From Candidatus Aminicenantes bacterium JdFR-78 (GTDB lineage: Bacteria > Acidobacteriota > Aminicenantia > JdFR-78), in the NCBI GenBank assembly GCA_002010665.1, contig MTON01000001.1, positions 147,834 through 211,833 of the forward strand: 64,000 nt of DNA. The letters are read 5' to 3'. This document shows positions 28,118 through 37,172 of the stretch, in pieces; position 1 is the stretch's first letter, and each line of letters opens with the position of its first letter. A model generated the notes under the pieces. That model did no database searches and was not told the origin of the DNA. It saw nothing but the letters and a program-made list of their open reading frames with translations. A program made the translations under genes and the position numbers.

Positions 28118-30439
28118 ATGAGAAATAAAAAAAGAATTATTCTAATAGTTATTTCTTCTACCATTATTGTTTTTTCTTTAATTTATTTTCTAATTATAAA
28201 AGCTCAAAAACCAAGCTTTTCAAAACTTAAAGGAAAAAAAACTTTCAATTACATTCTTATTACTGTGGATACTTTACGGGCCGATAGGATACATTGTTAT
28301 GGCTTTAATAAAATTGAAACCCCATATATTGACCTGTTTGCAGAGAAAGGCATTAAATTTGAAAGATGCATAGCTCAAACTCCTCTTACCCTTCCATCCC
28401 ACACCTCATTACTCACAGGAACTCAACCTATATTTCATGGTGTTCGAGACAATGGAGGTTTCCTAGTGCCTCAGGAATTAATTACCATTGCAGAATTATT
28501 CAAAGAGAAAGGTTACAATACTTCCGCGTTTGTCTCAGCATATGTTCTTGACTCGAAATGGGGATTGAATCAGGGTTTTGACTACTATTTTGATAGATTT
28601 GATTTGAGTAAATTCAAAACAATCTCTCTTGGTCGCGTTCAGAGGAGAGGAGAAGAGACAATGGATGAGGCTCTTGCCTGGCTTAAAAAGCATAAGGATA
28701 AAAAATTTTTCACATGGATCCACCTTTATGATCCTCACACTCCATATGATCCTCCATCTCCATTTAAGGAAAAATATCCTGGAAGGCCATATGTAGGAGA
28801 AGTCGCTTATACCGATTATCAACTCGGAAGACTCTGGAATTATTTAGAGGAAAATAATCTTCTTGATAAAACAATAATTGTATTTACATCTGACCATGGA
28901 GAGAGTCTTGGAGAACACAAGGAAAGCACTCATGGCTTTTTTATCTATCAGGAAGCTATTCATGTTCCATTGATTTTTGTTTTTCCTTTTAAAAAACTGC
29001 AGGGACTGGTTCGATCCCAGGTTGTTTCATTAGTCGATATTATGCCCACGATTCTTGAGATGGCAGGGATTCCACTACCTTCTCAAATTCAGGGGAAAAG
29101 CCTAGTGCCTTTATTTTTTAACAATAATGAACTTGAGGATAATTTTGCCTATTCAGAAACCTATTATCCAAGATTTCATTATGGATGGAGTGAGTTAAAA
29201 GGAATTCAAAATAAAAGATATAAATTAATAATCGCACCAAAAATAGAACTCTACGATTTAATAAATGACCCCGATGAGAAGATCAATCTGGCGTCGAAAG
29301 AGCCTGAAATTTTAAATGAATTAAAGACTCTTGCAAATAGATTCATGGAAGAAGCGAGTAAGAATGCGTTTCAGGTTGATTATCGTCAAATGGATGAAGA
29401 AACAAGACAAAAACTCACTGCTCTCGGTTATATTGGGACCTTTACCGATCAATCCCAACTGGAAGGAAAAGAACTTGCAGACCCAAAAGATAAAATCACT
29501 GTTTTCAATCGTCTATCAAGAGCAAGAGAACTCGGACTTGAAGGAAAATTTGAAGAGGCTGTTAGGATTATTAAAAAAATTATAAGGGAAGACCCTGATA
29601 TAATTGATGCTTATTTCACACTGGGTAATTTATATTTTAAAGAAAACAAGTTTGATAAAGCTATTGAATATTTCTTTAAAGTTCTTGAGAGAAAGCCTAA
29701 TGATACTTTCACAATAATTAACATTGCGAATTCATATATTAAAATGGGTAAACTTGAAGATGCTGAAAAAATTATTCTGGATTCCATTGAAAATGTTACT
29801 CCTGATTCCCAGTTGTATTTTATTCTGGGAAATATCAAAAATTCTCAAAAAAAATATGATGAAGCTATAAGGTACTACAAAAACTGTCTGGAATTAAATC
29901 CATATTCTGCTTCTGCATATAGTGCTTTAGGTGGAATTTACATTATTCAAAACAAATTGGATGAAGCTGAGGAATATCTTAAAAGGGCATTAGAACTTAA
30001 TCCAAAATTAACGAACTTACATTATAACTATGCTCAATTTTTTGAAAAAAAGGGCGACTTGCTTCGGGCTGCAGAAGAATACAAGAAAGAACTGGAAAAT
30101 ATTCCACATAATTTTAGAGCCAGTTTTAACCTTTCAAGAATATACAGAATTCTGGGCGATGTGGAAAATGAAGAGAAATATTTAAATAAAACCATTGAGT
30201 CAAATCCTAATTTTCCCTTAAGTTACTTTTACTTAGCAAGAATTTATCTTAATCAAGGTAGGGATTATAAAAAGGCTATAGAGCTTGTTAAAAAGGGGAT
30301 TTCTTTAAAACCCGAAAGGGAATATTTACCTTTCGGATATTTTCTCCTGGCTGATCTCTATAACAGACTCGGAAATGATGTTCTTTCCCAGAAATATGCT
30401 GAAAAAGGGAAAGAAATTCAATCCTCCACAAATCATTAA
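28118..30439 (+). CDS. Membrane-anchored sulfatase-like protein fused to TPR repeats
   Basis: A 773-residue protein with one N-terminal transmembrane helix (about 8-27) and an alkaline-phosphatase/sulfatase domain (ITVDTLRADRIHCYG, FTSDHGESLGEHKES). From about residue 455 there are at least seven TPR-like repeats (for example AYFTLGNLYFKENKFDKAIEY cut short, and ALGGIYIIQNKLDEAEEYLK). The sulfatase signature C-x-P-S-R is replaced by T-L-P-S-H (Thr91), so no formylglycine can form. A Thr nucleophile would instead suit a phosphatase or phosphoethanolamine-transferase-like reaction. The enzyme domain probably faces the periplasm. It ends ten bases from the convergent tRNA-Leu. Confidence 0.85.
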   Translation: MRNKKRIILIVISSTIIVFSLIYFLIIKAQKPSFSKLKGKKTFNYILITVDTLRADRIHCYGFNKIETPYIDLFAEKGIKFERCIAQTPLTLPSHTSLLTGTQPIFHGVRDNGGFLVPQELITIAELFKEKGYNTSAFVSAYVLDSKWGLNQGFDYYFDRFDLSKFKTISLGRVQRRGEETMDEALAWLKKHKDKKFFTWIHLYDPHTPYDPPSPFKEKYPGRPYVGEVAYTDYQLGRLWNYLEENNLLDKTIIVFTSDHGESLGEHKESTHGFFIYQEAIHVPLIFVFPFKKLQGLVRSQVVSLVDIMPTILEMAGIPLPSQIQGKSLVPLFFNNNELEDNFAYSETYYPRFHYGWSELKGIQNKRYKLIIAPKIELYDLINDPDEKINLASKEPEILNELKTLANRFMEEASKNAFQVDYRQMDEETRQKLTALGYIGTFTDQSQLEGKELADPKDKITVFNRLSRARELGLEGKFEEAVRIIKKIIREDPDIIDAYFTLGNLYFKENKFDKAIEYFFKVLERKPNDTFTIINIANSYIKMGKLEDAEKIILDSIENVTPDSQLYFILGNIKNSQKKYDEAIRYYKNCLELNPYSASAYSALGGIYIIQNKLDEAEEYLKRALELNPKLTNLHYNYAQFFEKKGDLLRAAEEYKKELENIPHNFRASFNLSRIYRILGDVENEEKYLNKTIESNPNFPLSYFYLARIYLNQGRDYKKAIELVKKGISLKPEREYLPFGYFLLADLYNRLGNDVLSQKYAEKGKEIQSSTNH

Positions 30440-30449
30440 AAATAAAAAA

Positions 30450-30533
30450 TGCCGAAGAGGGGACTCGAACCCCTACCCCCTTGCGGGGACTAGATCCTGA
30501 ATCTAGCGCGTCTGCCAGTTCCGCCACTTCGGC
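30450..30533 (-). tRNA. tRNA-Leu (anticodon CAG)
   Basis: The minus strand folds as a class II tRNA of 84 bases. The acceptor stem pairs GCCGAAG with CTTCGGC, followed by discriminator A. The anticodon stem CTAGA/TCTAG encloses the loop TTCAGGA. A long variable arm is formed by CCCC and GGGG, and the T arm reads GGGGTTCGAGTCCCC. The 3' CCA is not encoded. A T-rich run directly follows the 3' end and could help termination. Confidence 0.95.
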
Positions 30534-30545
30534 ATTGCCATAAAT

Positions 30546-30574
30546 ATTATACGAAAGGAATAGATTAGAAACAA
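30546..30574 (-). promoter_or_regulatory. Promoter of tRNA-Leu
   Basis: On the minus strand TTGTTT (30569-30574) and TATAAT (30546-30551) are separated by 17 bases. Predicted start is about six bases before the mature tRNA 5' end. Confidence 0.65.
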
Positions 30575-30583
30575 GTCTGATTA

Positions 30584-33500
30584 TTATTTCTTTTCTTTAA
30601 AAGAAATTCTATTTATTAAACTATAGATTATTGGAATAATAAAAAGAGTAAGAAAAGTGGTTGCGAATAAGCCTCCAATAACAGCAATTGCCATAGGAGA
30701 ACGAAATTCTGCTCCTTCTGAGGTGCTCAAAGCCATCGGCAACATCCCGAGCATTGTTGTAAAAGCTGTTATCAATATAGGTCTTAATCTCACAGAAGCC
30801 CCAGTTATTATTGCTTCTCTTGCATCAATCCCTTTTCTTCTCAATTGATTAATATAATCAATCATAACAATCCCATTATTAACTGCTATTCCTGCAAGTA
30901 TAACAAATCCAATTAGAACCGGGAGATTAACCGTTTTTCCTGTTATCAATAGTGCTAAAATAACACCTATGAAACTTAAGGGAATAGTGAACATAATTAC
31001 AAAAGGATGGGAAAATGATTCAAATTGTGATGCCATAACCATATAAACAAGCAAAACAGCAAGGGCAAAAGCCTGTGCCATCACAACAAATGCATTCTGC
31101 ATCTCTTTGTATTGACCGCCGATCTCCACAAAATAACCAGAGGGAATGTATTTTTCTATACCTGAAAGTCTTTTTCTTATATCTCTAACTATGCTACCCA
31201 GGTCTCTTCCAGCAATATTAGCAGTAACAGAAATCTTCCGCATTTGATTTTCTCTGTTGATTTGAATTGGCCCAATTCCTCGTTTAAAATCCGCTACTTG
31301 AGCTAAATAAAGACTCTTGCCAAAAGGGGAGAGTATTTTTATCTTTTTTAAATCTTCAATACTATCTCTATCCTTTTCCTGAAGCCTCACCCTTATATCT
31401 ATTTCCTCACCCCCTACTCTATAACGGGTCGCTATCTTTCCTAAGGTGGCGGTCTGCACCACTGAAGCAATCTGTCCCACTGTCAAGCCCGAGCGAGAAG
31501 CATATTCTCTATTTATCTCTATCTGATATTCTGGTTTTCCTTCCATTAAAGAATGGGTTAAGTCCCTTATACCCTCTACATTTTTTATTCTCTCAATAAT
31601 ATTGTCTGCAATTCTTTTCATTAACTCTAAATCCTTACCATAAATCTTTATGTCTATCGGTGTTCTACTTCCTCCAAAGAACATCTGACTCATATCAATT
31701 GCTTCAAATTTTGCATTTTTAATTCTCGGGAGTTTATGTCTTATTCTTTCAAGTATCTCACTGCTAGGGATTTTCCTTTCAGGTTTGCTCTTTAATCCAA
31801 CCCATATAAAACTCTCATGCGGACCAGCTGCAGAAAATCCCATTGCGACATCCATTGGATCCTCCTCAGCAGGCGTTCCAATTGTGGAACTTATAATTTC
31901 AACATCTTTTTCCTTTAAAAAAACTTCCTCTACAAGATTAACAACTCGCGTCGTTTCACTTAATGATGTTCCAACTGGCAATTTTAAGTCCAAAATAATC
32001 ATGCTTCTATCAATTGCTGGCATAAACTCAGTTCCAATAAATGGAATTAATAATAATGAAATAATAAAAATACCAAATGCAATTAATAGTACCTTTCCTC
32101 TATGTTTTAAAGCCTTAAACAAAATATTCTTATATAAATTCTTGACTTTTAAAAATTGTCGTTCTCCAAAACTTTTTTCATATTCCTCCTTTGTTCTTCT
32201 TATTTTAAAAAGCAGTGAAGCAAAAAGTGGAACAATTGTCAGGGCAACAAAAAGAGATGATATTAATGCGAAGGAAACTGAAAGAGCCAAGCCTCGCACT
32301 AATTGACCGGTAATGCCTGATGCAAAAAGCATAGGGAAAAAAACAGCAATTGTGGTTAAGGTTGCTGCTGTGATTGCCATTCCAACTTCTGAGGCACCAA
32401 TTTTAGCTGCACTTTCACTGTCTTTCCCCTCCTCAAGGTATCTGAATATATTTTCAATTACAACTATAGCATTATCAACAAGCATTCCTATTCCAAGGGC
32501 AAGACCACCAAGGGTCATAAGATTTAATGTATATCCAGCTACATAGAAGGCAATAAAAGTTGTAATTATTGAAAGAGGAATTGCAAACGCTATAGTTATT
32601 GTCGGACGCCAGTTACGAAGAAATAGGAAAATAAAAAATATTGCTAATATTCCACCTATTAGTGCATTGTTTGCGGTTCTATTGGTTACTCTTTTAATCA
32701 TGTCAGACTGGTCCATTATTTCATGAAATTTAATATCTGAAGGAAGGGTCTCCTTTATTTTTTCTATTTCCTTTTTAACCTCATTTACTGTTTTAACAGT
32801 ATTGGCGTCTGATCTCTTATTTATCATTATAAAAACGCCTTTTTTCCTCTGAATTCGACTCACATATCTTGTCTCCTTTATTGTATCCTCAACTTTAGCT
32901 ATCTCCTTGAGATAAATTGGTTTTCCATCCTGTGTTGCTCCTACAACTATGTTTTTAATTTCCTCAAGATTTTTAAACTCTCCCACAGTTCTCACAAGAT
33001 ACTCTGAATGAGCTTCCTCAATATATCCAGCTGGAAGATTTAGATTTTCGAACTTTATTGCCTTAACAACCTGTTCGAGTGTTAAATTTCTTGATTCAAG
33101 CGATGATCTATCTATATTTATGAGAATCTCTCGTTCTTCTGGGGAGAAGACCTGTGCTGAAGCAACTCCATCAAGCCTTTCTAATCTTCCAGCTACACTA
33201 TCCTCCATTATTCTTTTTAATTCCCTTAAATCCCTCTTATTTGATGTCACTCCATAAAAAATAATTGGGAATTGAGTAAAACTAAATTTTACTACCAAGG
33301 GATCGGTTGCATCTTCTGGAAGATAATTTCTATATAATCCTATACGATCTCGTATGTCCTGAGCAGCAAAATCAAGATTTGTTCCCCATTCGAACTCAAC
33401 CATAACAACGGAAACTCCTTCTTGGGATATTGAGCTAACTTTTTTGACCCTGTTAACCGAACTTACAATTTGTTCAATAGGCTTTGTAATTGTGTTTTCA

Positions 33501-33676
33501 ATTTCTTCTGAGGAAACGCCACTATAAATTGTCACTATTGAAACAGTGGGGTAATCTATATCAGGGAAAAAGTCAAGTCCTAATCTCGAAAATGCAATAA
33601 ACCCTAATACGATTAAAATTCCGGTTATCATTATTGTGGTTACTTTTCTTTTTACAGAAAACTCTGGAAGATTCAT
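30584..33676 (-). CDS. RND-family (HAE1/AcrB-type) efflux pump inner-membrane transporter
   Basis: A 1030-residue proton-driven efflux pump. Helix 1 begins at about residue 12 (ITGILIVLGFIAFSRLGLDFFP). The two large periplasmic loops lie at about 35-335 and 560-860. Helix 4 carries the proton-relay region GIGMLVDNAIVVIENIFR. The typical AcrB C-terminal helices end with IIPIIYSLINR. The length is normal. It follows the adaptor gene by three bases and is the last gene of the tetR-tolC-adaptor-RND operon. Substrates are unknown; RND pumps next to TetR regulators usually export toxic amphiphiles or drugs. Confidence 0.93.
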   Translation of the reverse strand: MNLPEFSVKRKVTTIMITGILIVLGFIAFSRLGLDFFPDIDYPTVSIVTIYSGVSSEEIENTITKPIEQIVSSVNRVKKVSSISQEGVSVVMVEFEWGTNLDFAAQDIRDRIGLYRNYLPEDATDPLVVKFSFTQFPIIFYGVTSNKRDLRELKRIMEDSVAGRLERLDGVASAQVFSPEEREILINIDRSSLESRNLTLEQVVKAIKFENLNLPAGYIEEAHSEYLVRTVGEFKNLEEIKNIVVGATQDGKPIYLKEIAKVEDTIKETRYVSRIQRKKGVFIMINKRSDANTVKTVNEVKKEIEKIKETLPSDIKFHEIMDQSDMIKRVTNRTANNALIGGILAIFFIFLFLRNWRPTITIAFAIPLSIITTFIAFYVAGYTLNLMTLGGLALGIGMLVDNAIVVIENIFRYLEEGKDSESAAKIGASEVGMAITAATLTTIAVFFPMLFASGITGQLVRGLALSVSFALISSLFVALTIVPLFASLLFKIRRTKEEYEKSFGERQFLKVKNLYKNILFKALKHRGKVLLIAFGIFIISLLLIPFIGTEFMPAIDRSMIILDLKLPVGTSLSETTRVVNLVEEVFLKEKDVEIISSTIGTPAEEDPMDVAMGFSAAGPHESFIWVGLKSKPERKIPSSEILERIRHKLPRIKNAKFEAIDMSQMFFGGSRTPIDIKIYGKDLELMKRIADNIIERIKNVEGIRDLTHSLMEGKPEYQIEINREYASRSGLTVGQIASVVQTATLGKIATRYRVGGEEIDIRVRLQEKDRDSIEDLKKIKILSPFGKSLYLAQVADFKRGIGPIQINRENQMRKISVTANIAGRDLGSIVRDIRKRLSGIEKYIPSGYFVEIGGQYKEMQNAFVVMAQAFALAVLLVYMVMASQFESFSHPFVIMFTIPLSFIGVILALLITGKTVNLPVLIGFVILAGIAVNNGIVMIDYINQLRRKGIDAREAIITGASVRLRPILITAFTTMLGMLPMALSTSEGAEFRSPMAIAVIGGLFATTFLTLFIIPIIYSLINRISFKEKK

Positions 33677-33679
33677 TTT

Positions 33680-34783
33680 TTAAACCTCCCCTTCAATCCT
33701 CACTTTTGCGCCATTCTCTAAACCATAATTACCTTCAATAATTACATATTCTCCCTCTTCAATTCCTCTTATGATTTCAACTCTATCCTCTTCTCTTAAA
33801 CCTGTCTCTACTTCTCTCTTCATGGCTTTCCCATTTTTTACAACAAAAACATAATTACCATCTATTACTGCTTTTTCTGGAATAATAATTGTATTTGAAC
33901 GAGTTTCTAAAATAATAGAGATTTCTCCAAAAATTCCTGGTTTTAATAGCAAATCAGGATTATCAAACACTGTCTGAACTAAAAATGTCTTGCTGATAGG
34001 ATCAGCTGCAAGGTTAACAACATGAACGTATCCCCTAAATATTTTGTCAGGATACGCATCCACCTTTAAAATTGCTTTCTGTCCTCTTCTAATTCTTCTT
34101 ATACCAGTCTGTGGAACATGTAAATTTACTTTAATTTTGGAAAAATCCATTAAGGTAAGTATGCCCTTTGTAGGAGAAAACCCTCCCATCATTGGATTTA
34201 TTACATCTCCTACTTCTGCATTTTTTGAAGTAATTATCCCAGAAAAGGGAGCTCTCATTATTGAAACTTCTAAATTATGCTTTGCAAGATTAACGGCGGC
34301 CTGGGCCTGTTTTAACTGAGCCTCCGCAGCTTCGAAAGCTAATTTAATTTTTTCATACTGCTGAATTGATATTGCTTTCTTTTCAAGGAGATTTCTCATT
34401 CTTTCTATATTCCTTTTAGCATCCTCGTAATTTGCCTTTGCAACCTCAAGGGCTGCTTCTGCCTGTTCAAGCTGTAATCTAATTGATCTCGTATCCAACT
34501 CAGCCAGTAATTGTCCTTTTCTAACATAATCTCCAACCTCCACATAAATCTTTGCAACTTTACCTGCTATATCTGGAATAATATCAATTTTATTCCATGC
34601 TTCTAAGGTCCCTGTATAGGTCAATTTACTTGAAATTTCTCCAAATTGAGCTTTTATGACTCTAACAGGAGTCGCTCCAGCCTCAAATTCTCTTTTAGAA
34701 GATTCCCGCTTTTTACAAGATGTGAATATTACAAGAAGAATTAGTACTATTATGGCGAGTATTAACTTTATGTTTCTTATCAC
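33680..34783 (-). CDS. RND efflux periplasmic adaptor lipoprotein
   Basis: A 367-residue membrane-fusion protein. The N-terminus is a lipoprotein signal (LLVIFTSC). A split biotinyl-lipoyl domain (IAGKVAKIYVEVGDYVRKGQ and APFSGIITSKNAEVGD) surrounds an alpha-helical hairpin (about 105-170), followed by the beta-barrel and membrane-proximal domains. GTG start with GGAGG five bases upstream, overlapping the TolC stop as GTGA. It bridges the RND pump and the TolC-like channel. Confidence 0.92.
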   Translation of the reverse strand: MIRNIKLILAIIVLILLVIFTSCKKRESSKREFEAGATPVRVIKAQFGEISSKLTYTGTLEAWNKIDIIPDIAGKVAKIYVEVGDYVRKGQLLAELDTRSIRLQLEQAEAALEVAKANYEDAKRNIERMRNLLEKKAISIQQYEKIKLAFEAAEAQLKQAQAAVNLAKHNLEVSIMRAPFSGIITSKNAEVGDVINPMMGGFSPTKGILTLMDFSKIKVNLHVPQTGIRRIRRGQKAILKVDAYPDKIFRGYVHVVNLAADPISKTFLVQTVFDNPDLLLKPGIFGEISIILETRSNTIIIPEKAVIDGNYVFVVKNGKAMKREVETGLREEDRVEIIRGIEEGEYVIIEGNYGLENGAKVRIEGEV

Positions 34784-36138
34784 TTTATCCTCCTTTCAAC
34801 AATTTTTGATAGATCATATCCAATTGCTTTTTCTATTTGTGCAAGAGCAACCGCATAATCAAAAAGTGCTTGTGTATAATTTGTTTTTGCCTGTGTTAAG
34901 GCAACTTGGGCGGAGCTAACATCAAGACTGGTAGCTAAACCCTCTGAGTAATTTAATTCTGCAATTCTCACACTTTCCATAGCCTGTTCAACATTCTTTT
35001 CCTGGGATTCTAAGGTCTCCTTAGCCTCTTTAATTTTCAATATTGCTTGTCTAACTTCCAGTTTTATATTTTCTATCAAAGCTTTTTTATTCAATTTTAT
35101 TTCCTTAAGAAAAGCCTTTGATTGACCTATCTTTGCAGAAGTTAGAAATCCACTAAAAATTGGTATGGACAGAACAAGATTTATATTGTAGTAATTCTGC
35201 CATTTATCCTTATCAAGGGAAAGTTCGTTTCCCCAGATATTATAATTTCCAACAATGGAGAGAGTTGGGAAATTATATACTTTTGCTAACTTGAGCATCT
35301 GTTCCCCAATTTTTTCCTGATAATTCAACTGAATTAGTTCAGGACGATTTTCTAAGGCTATTTCCATACATTGTTCCAAGTCAATCTCAAAGGGTTCATA
35401 TTCCAATTTACCCTTTAATTCAATGGGTGTATTAATGTCAATTCCGAGAATAGTTTTCAAACCTAATAATGCAGATTCATAATTGTTTTTTGCTTTTATT
35501 AATTGGGGTTTTAAATTAGCAAGTCTAACTTCTGCTCTGAGTAAATCAAATTGAGATGCCATTCCAACTTCATATAGATTTTTTACGGTTGTTAAATGTT
35601 TCTCAGCTAATTCCACTGCTTCTCGGGAAACTTTGACAAACTCTCTTGCAAGAAGACATCCAAAAAAGGCTCTTTTAACTTCAAAAATAACTTGTTGTCT
35701 CGCCTGTCTCTCTATTTCTTTTGTTAATTCTAGATTATATTTAGCCTGATTATATGAATAATAAAGTTTTCCGCTCGTGAATAATGGCTGTGTAAAATTT
35801 AAAGTAAATTGATAATCCTTTGTAAAATCAATAGTTACTCTGCGAGATGGCATCCCAGGAATAAATGATGGCATCTCAATTTCAAATAATTTCTCTTTAA
35901 GAGTGTGTATAGCATTAAAAGTTATTTTCGGGAAAAAATTGGAACGAGCTTCTGCTAATTGAGCTTTTGCTCTTTCAACTTTTTTTTGGACTGCAAGATA
36001 ATAAGGATTCTGTTTTATTGCTAATTGAATACTCTTCTCAAGCGTCAGAATAATCTTTTCCTGAGACAGAAGAGAAAAAGAAGATATAAACAGTATAATT
36101 GAAATCATAAAAAATATTTTCCTATATTTTTTCTTCAC
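34780..36138 (-). CDS. TolC-family outer-membrane efflux protein
   Basis: A 452-residue protein with a signal peptide (residues 1-25, ending SLLSQ) and two copies of the OEP repeat. Each repeat shows long amphipathic helices (KAQLAEARSNFFPKI and AQVALTQAKTNYTQALFDY) separated by beta-strands that insert in the outer membrane. The length fits TolC channels. GTG start with GGAGGG upstream; it overlaps the end of the tetR gene by 17 bases. It forms the exit duct of the efflux complex. Confidence 0.92.
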   Translation of the reverse strand: MKKKYRKIFFMISIILFISSFSLLSQEKIILTLEKSIQLAIKQNPYYLAVQKKVERAKAQLAEARSNFFPKITFNAIHTLKEKLFEIEMPSFIPGMPSRRVTIDFTKDYQFTLNFTQPLFTSGKLYYSYNQAKYNLELTKEIERQARQQVIFEVKRAFFGCLLAREFVKVSREAVELAEKHLTTVKNLYEVGMASQFDLLRAEVRLANLKPQLIKAKNNYESALLGLKTILGIDINTPIELKGKLEYEPFEIDLEQCMEIALENRPELIQLNYQEKIGEQMLKLAKVYNFPTLSIVGNYNIWGNELSLDKDKWQNYYNINLVLSIPIFSGFLTSAKIGQSKAFLKEIKLNKKALIENIKLEVRQAILKIKEAKETLESQEKNVEQAMESVRIAELNYSEGLATSLDVSSAQVALTQAKTNYTQALFDYAVALAQIEKAIGYDLSKIVERRIK

Positions 36139-36766
36139 TTCTTCCCTCCTTGGCCAATATTCCGTTCAGAAAAATTTGATAGATTGTGTCAGTTTTTTCT
36201 TTTAAATCTGATTTATCCTTTTCAATAATTTTCCTTACAGCGTATGCATGTATTATTCCATTTAATGCAGTTATTAAATCATTAACATCAAATTTTTTTA
36301 ATCTTCCTTTTTTAATTCCATCTAAAAAAATCCTTCCAATTAGCTTCCTATATTTATTGCGTTCTTCTATCATCAAATTCATAAAATTTTTTCCAATTTC
36401 TCTCTGAATTTTTTGTCTTTCCTCGGGACTAAAGAAGATGCTGATAAAATTTCTGTTCAAATCATGGGCCTCGAGCCAGTGACTAATTATTTTTTTCATT
36501 TTCTCTTCAAATCCCATTTCACTTTTAATGATTGATTCCAGCTTTTCCATAAACTTTTCATATTCTTTTCTGATTATTTCCATAAAAATCTCTCCTTTGC
36601 TCCTGAAATAGTGATAAATTGTTGCCTTTGAAAATGCTGATTCTCTCGCTATTTCATCAACTGTTGTTAGAGAAAAACCTTTTTTTGCAAATAATTTTTT
36701 TGCAGCTTCTAAAATATCCCCTTTTTTCATTAATTCTTCTCTCTGTTTCCTTTCTTCTCTATTCAT
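36122..36766 (-). CDS. TetR/AcrR-family transcriptional repressor of the efflux operon
   Basis: A 214-residue regulator. The N-terminal helix-turn-helix is clear (AAKKLFAKKGFSLTTVDEIA, then SKATIYHYFRSKGEIF), and the C-terminal ligand-binding domain is divergent. First gene of the efflux operon. Two near-identical inverted repeats lie directly downstream of its own -10 box (36768-36783 and 36789-36804), which strongly suggests autoregulation by ligand-relieved repression. No good Shine-Dalgarno precedes the ATG. Confidence 0.93.
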   Translation of the reverse strand: MNREERKQREELMKKGDILEAAKKLFAKKGFSLTTVDEIARESAFSKATIYHYFRSKGEIFMEIIRKEYEKFMEKLESIIKSEMGFEEKMKKIISHWLEAHDLNRNFISIFFSPEERQKIQREIGKNFMNLMIEERNKYRKLIGRIFLDGIKKGRLKKFDVNDLITALNGIIHAYAVRKIIEKDKSDLKEKTDTIYQIFLNGILAKEGRSEEKI

Positions 36767-36767
36767 T

Positions 36768-36804
36768 TAAACTATCCAGTTTAAAAATTAAACTCTTCAG
36801 TTTA
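36768..36804. promoter_or_regulatory. Tandem TetR operator: two TAAACT-N4-AGTTTA palindromes
   Basis: TAAACT-ATCC-AGTTTA at 36768-36783 and TAAACT-CTTC-AGTTTA at 36789-36804 have perfect six-base arms and different four-base centres. The centres are 21 bases apart, two helical turns, so two dimers could bind the same face. The second palindrome touches the -10 box and the first lies just before the start codon, so both block transcription of the tetR-tolC-adaptor-RND operon. Confidence 0.85.
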
Positions 36805-36832
36805 AAATATAATTTTTTTGTAAAAATGTCAA
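36804..36832 (-). promoter_or_regulatory. Promoter of the TetR-efflux operon
   Basis: On the minus strand TTGACA (36827-36832) and TATTTT (36804-36809) are separated by 17 bases. The predicted start near 36797 lies inside the upstream-most TetR palindrome. The leader is about 31 bases. Confidence 0.75.
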
Positions 36833-36853
36833 GCTATTACACATATAAAAAGG

Positions 36854-36882
36854 TTGAAAAATATTAAAATTATGATTATTAT
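36854..36882 (+). promoter_or_regulatory. Promoter of tRNA-Arg
   Basis: TTGAAA (36854-36859) and TATTAT (36877-36882) are separated by 17 bases. The predicted start is roughly 13 bases upstream of the mature tRNA. Confidence 0.6.
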
Positions 36883-36901
36883 TCAATATGTAAAGCAATG
36901 T

Positions 36902-36975
36902 GCGCCTGTAGCTCAGTAGGATAGAGCAAGGGATTCCTAATCCCTGTGTCGGGAGTTCGAGTCTCCCCAGGCGCA
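36902..36975 (+). tRNA. tRNA-Arg (anticodon CCT)
   Basis: A 74-base cloverleaf. The acceptor stem pairs GCGCCTG with CAGGCGC plus discriminator A, and the D arm is GCTCAGTAGGATAGAGC. The anticodon stem AGGGA/TCCCT has loop TTCCTAA, and the T arm is GGGAGTTCGAGTCTCCC. CCA is not encoded. It is divergent from the TetR efflux operon. Confidence 0.95.
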
Positions 36976-37090
36976 CTTGAATATGTAAAATAGTTTAAAT
37001 AGCATAAAAAAAGTTGTTTTCCATATACGTATTATCAAATTACTAAATCCATTCAATATCAGAAAATAAATCCTGAATAATTTTTGTTTT

Positions 37091-37120
37091 TTGACTTATA
37101 TGGAATAAAAAAATTATATT
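37091..37120 (+). promoter_or_regulatory. Promoter of the HExxH membrane protein
   Basis: TTGACT (37091-37096) and TATATT (37115-37120) are separated by 18 bases. The leader of about 46 bases carries a strong AAGGGAGG before the TTG start at 37173. The rest of the stretch 36976-37090 shows no gene or obvious structure. Confidence 0.6.
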
Positions 37121-37172
37121 TGAAAACTACTTATATTATAGTTTGACCTTATTAAATCTAAGGGAGGTAAAA

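Noticed and set aside
28118..30439. True formylglycine sulfatase
   Set aside because: The C-x-P-S-R modification motif is T-L-P-S-H, so formylglycine cannot be formed.
31785..32306. 173-codon plus-strand open frame opposite the RND pump gene
   Set aside because: It mirrors the coding sequence of a conserved transporter; composition is as expected for a shadow frame.
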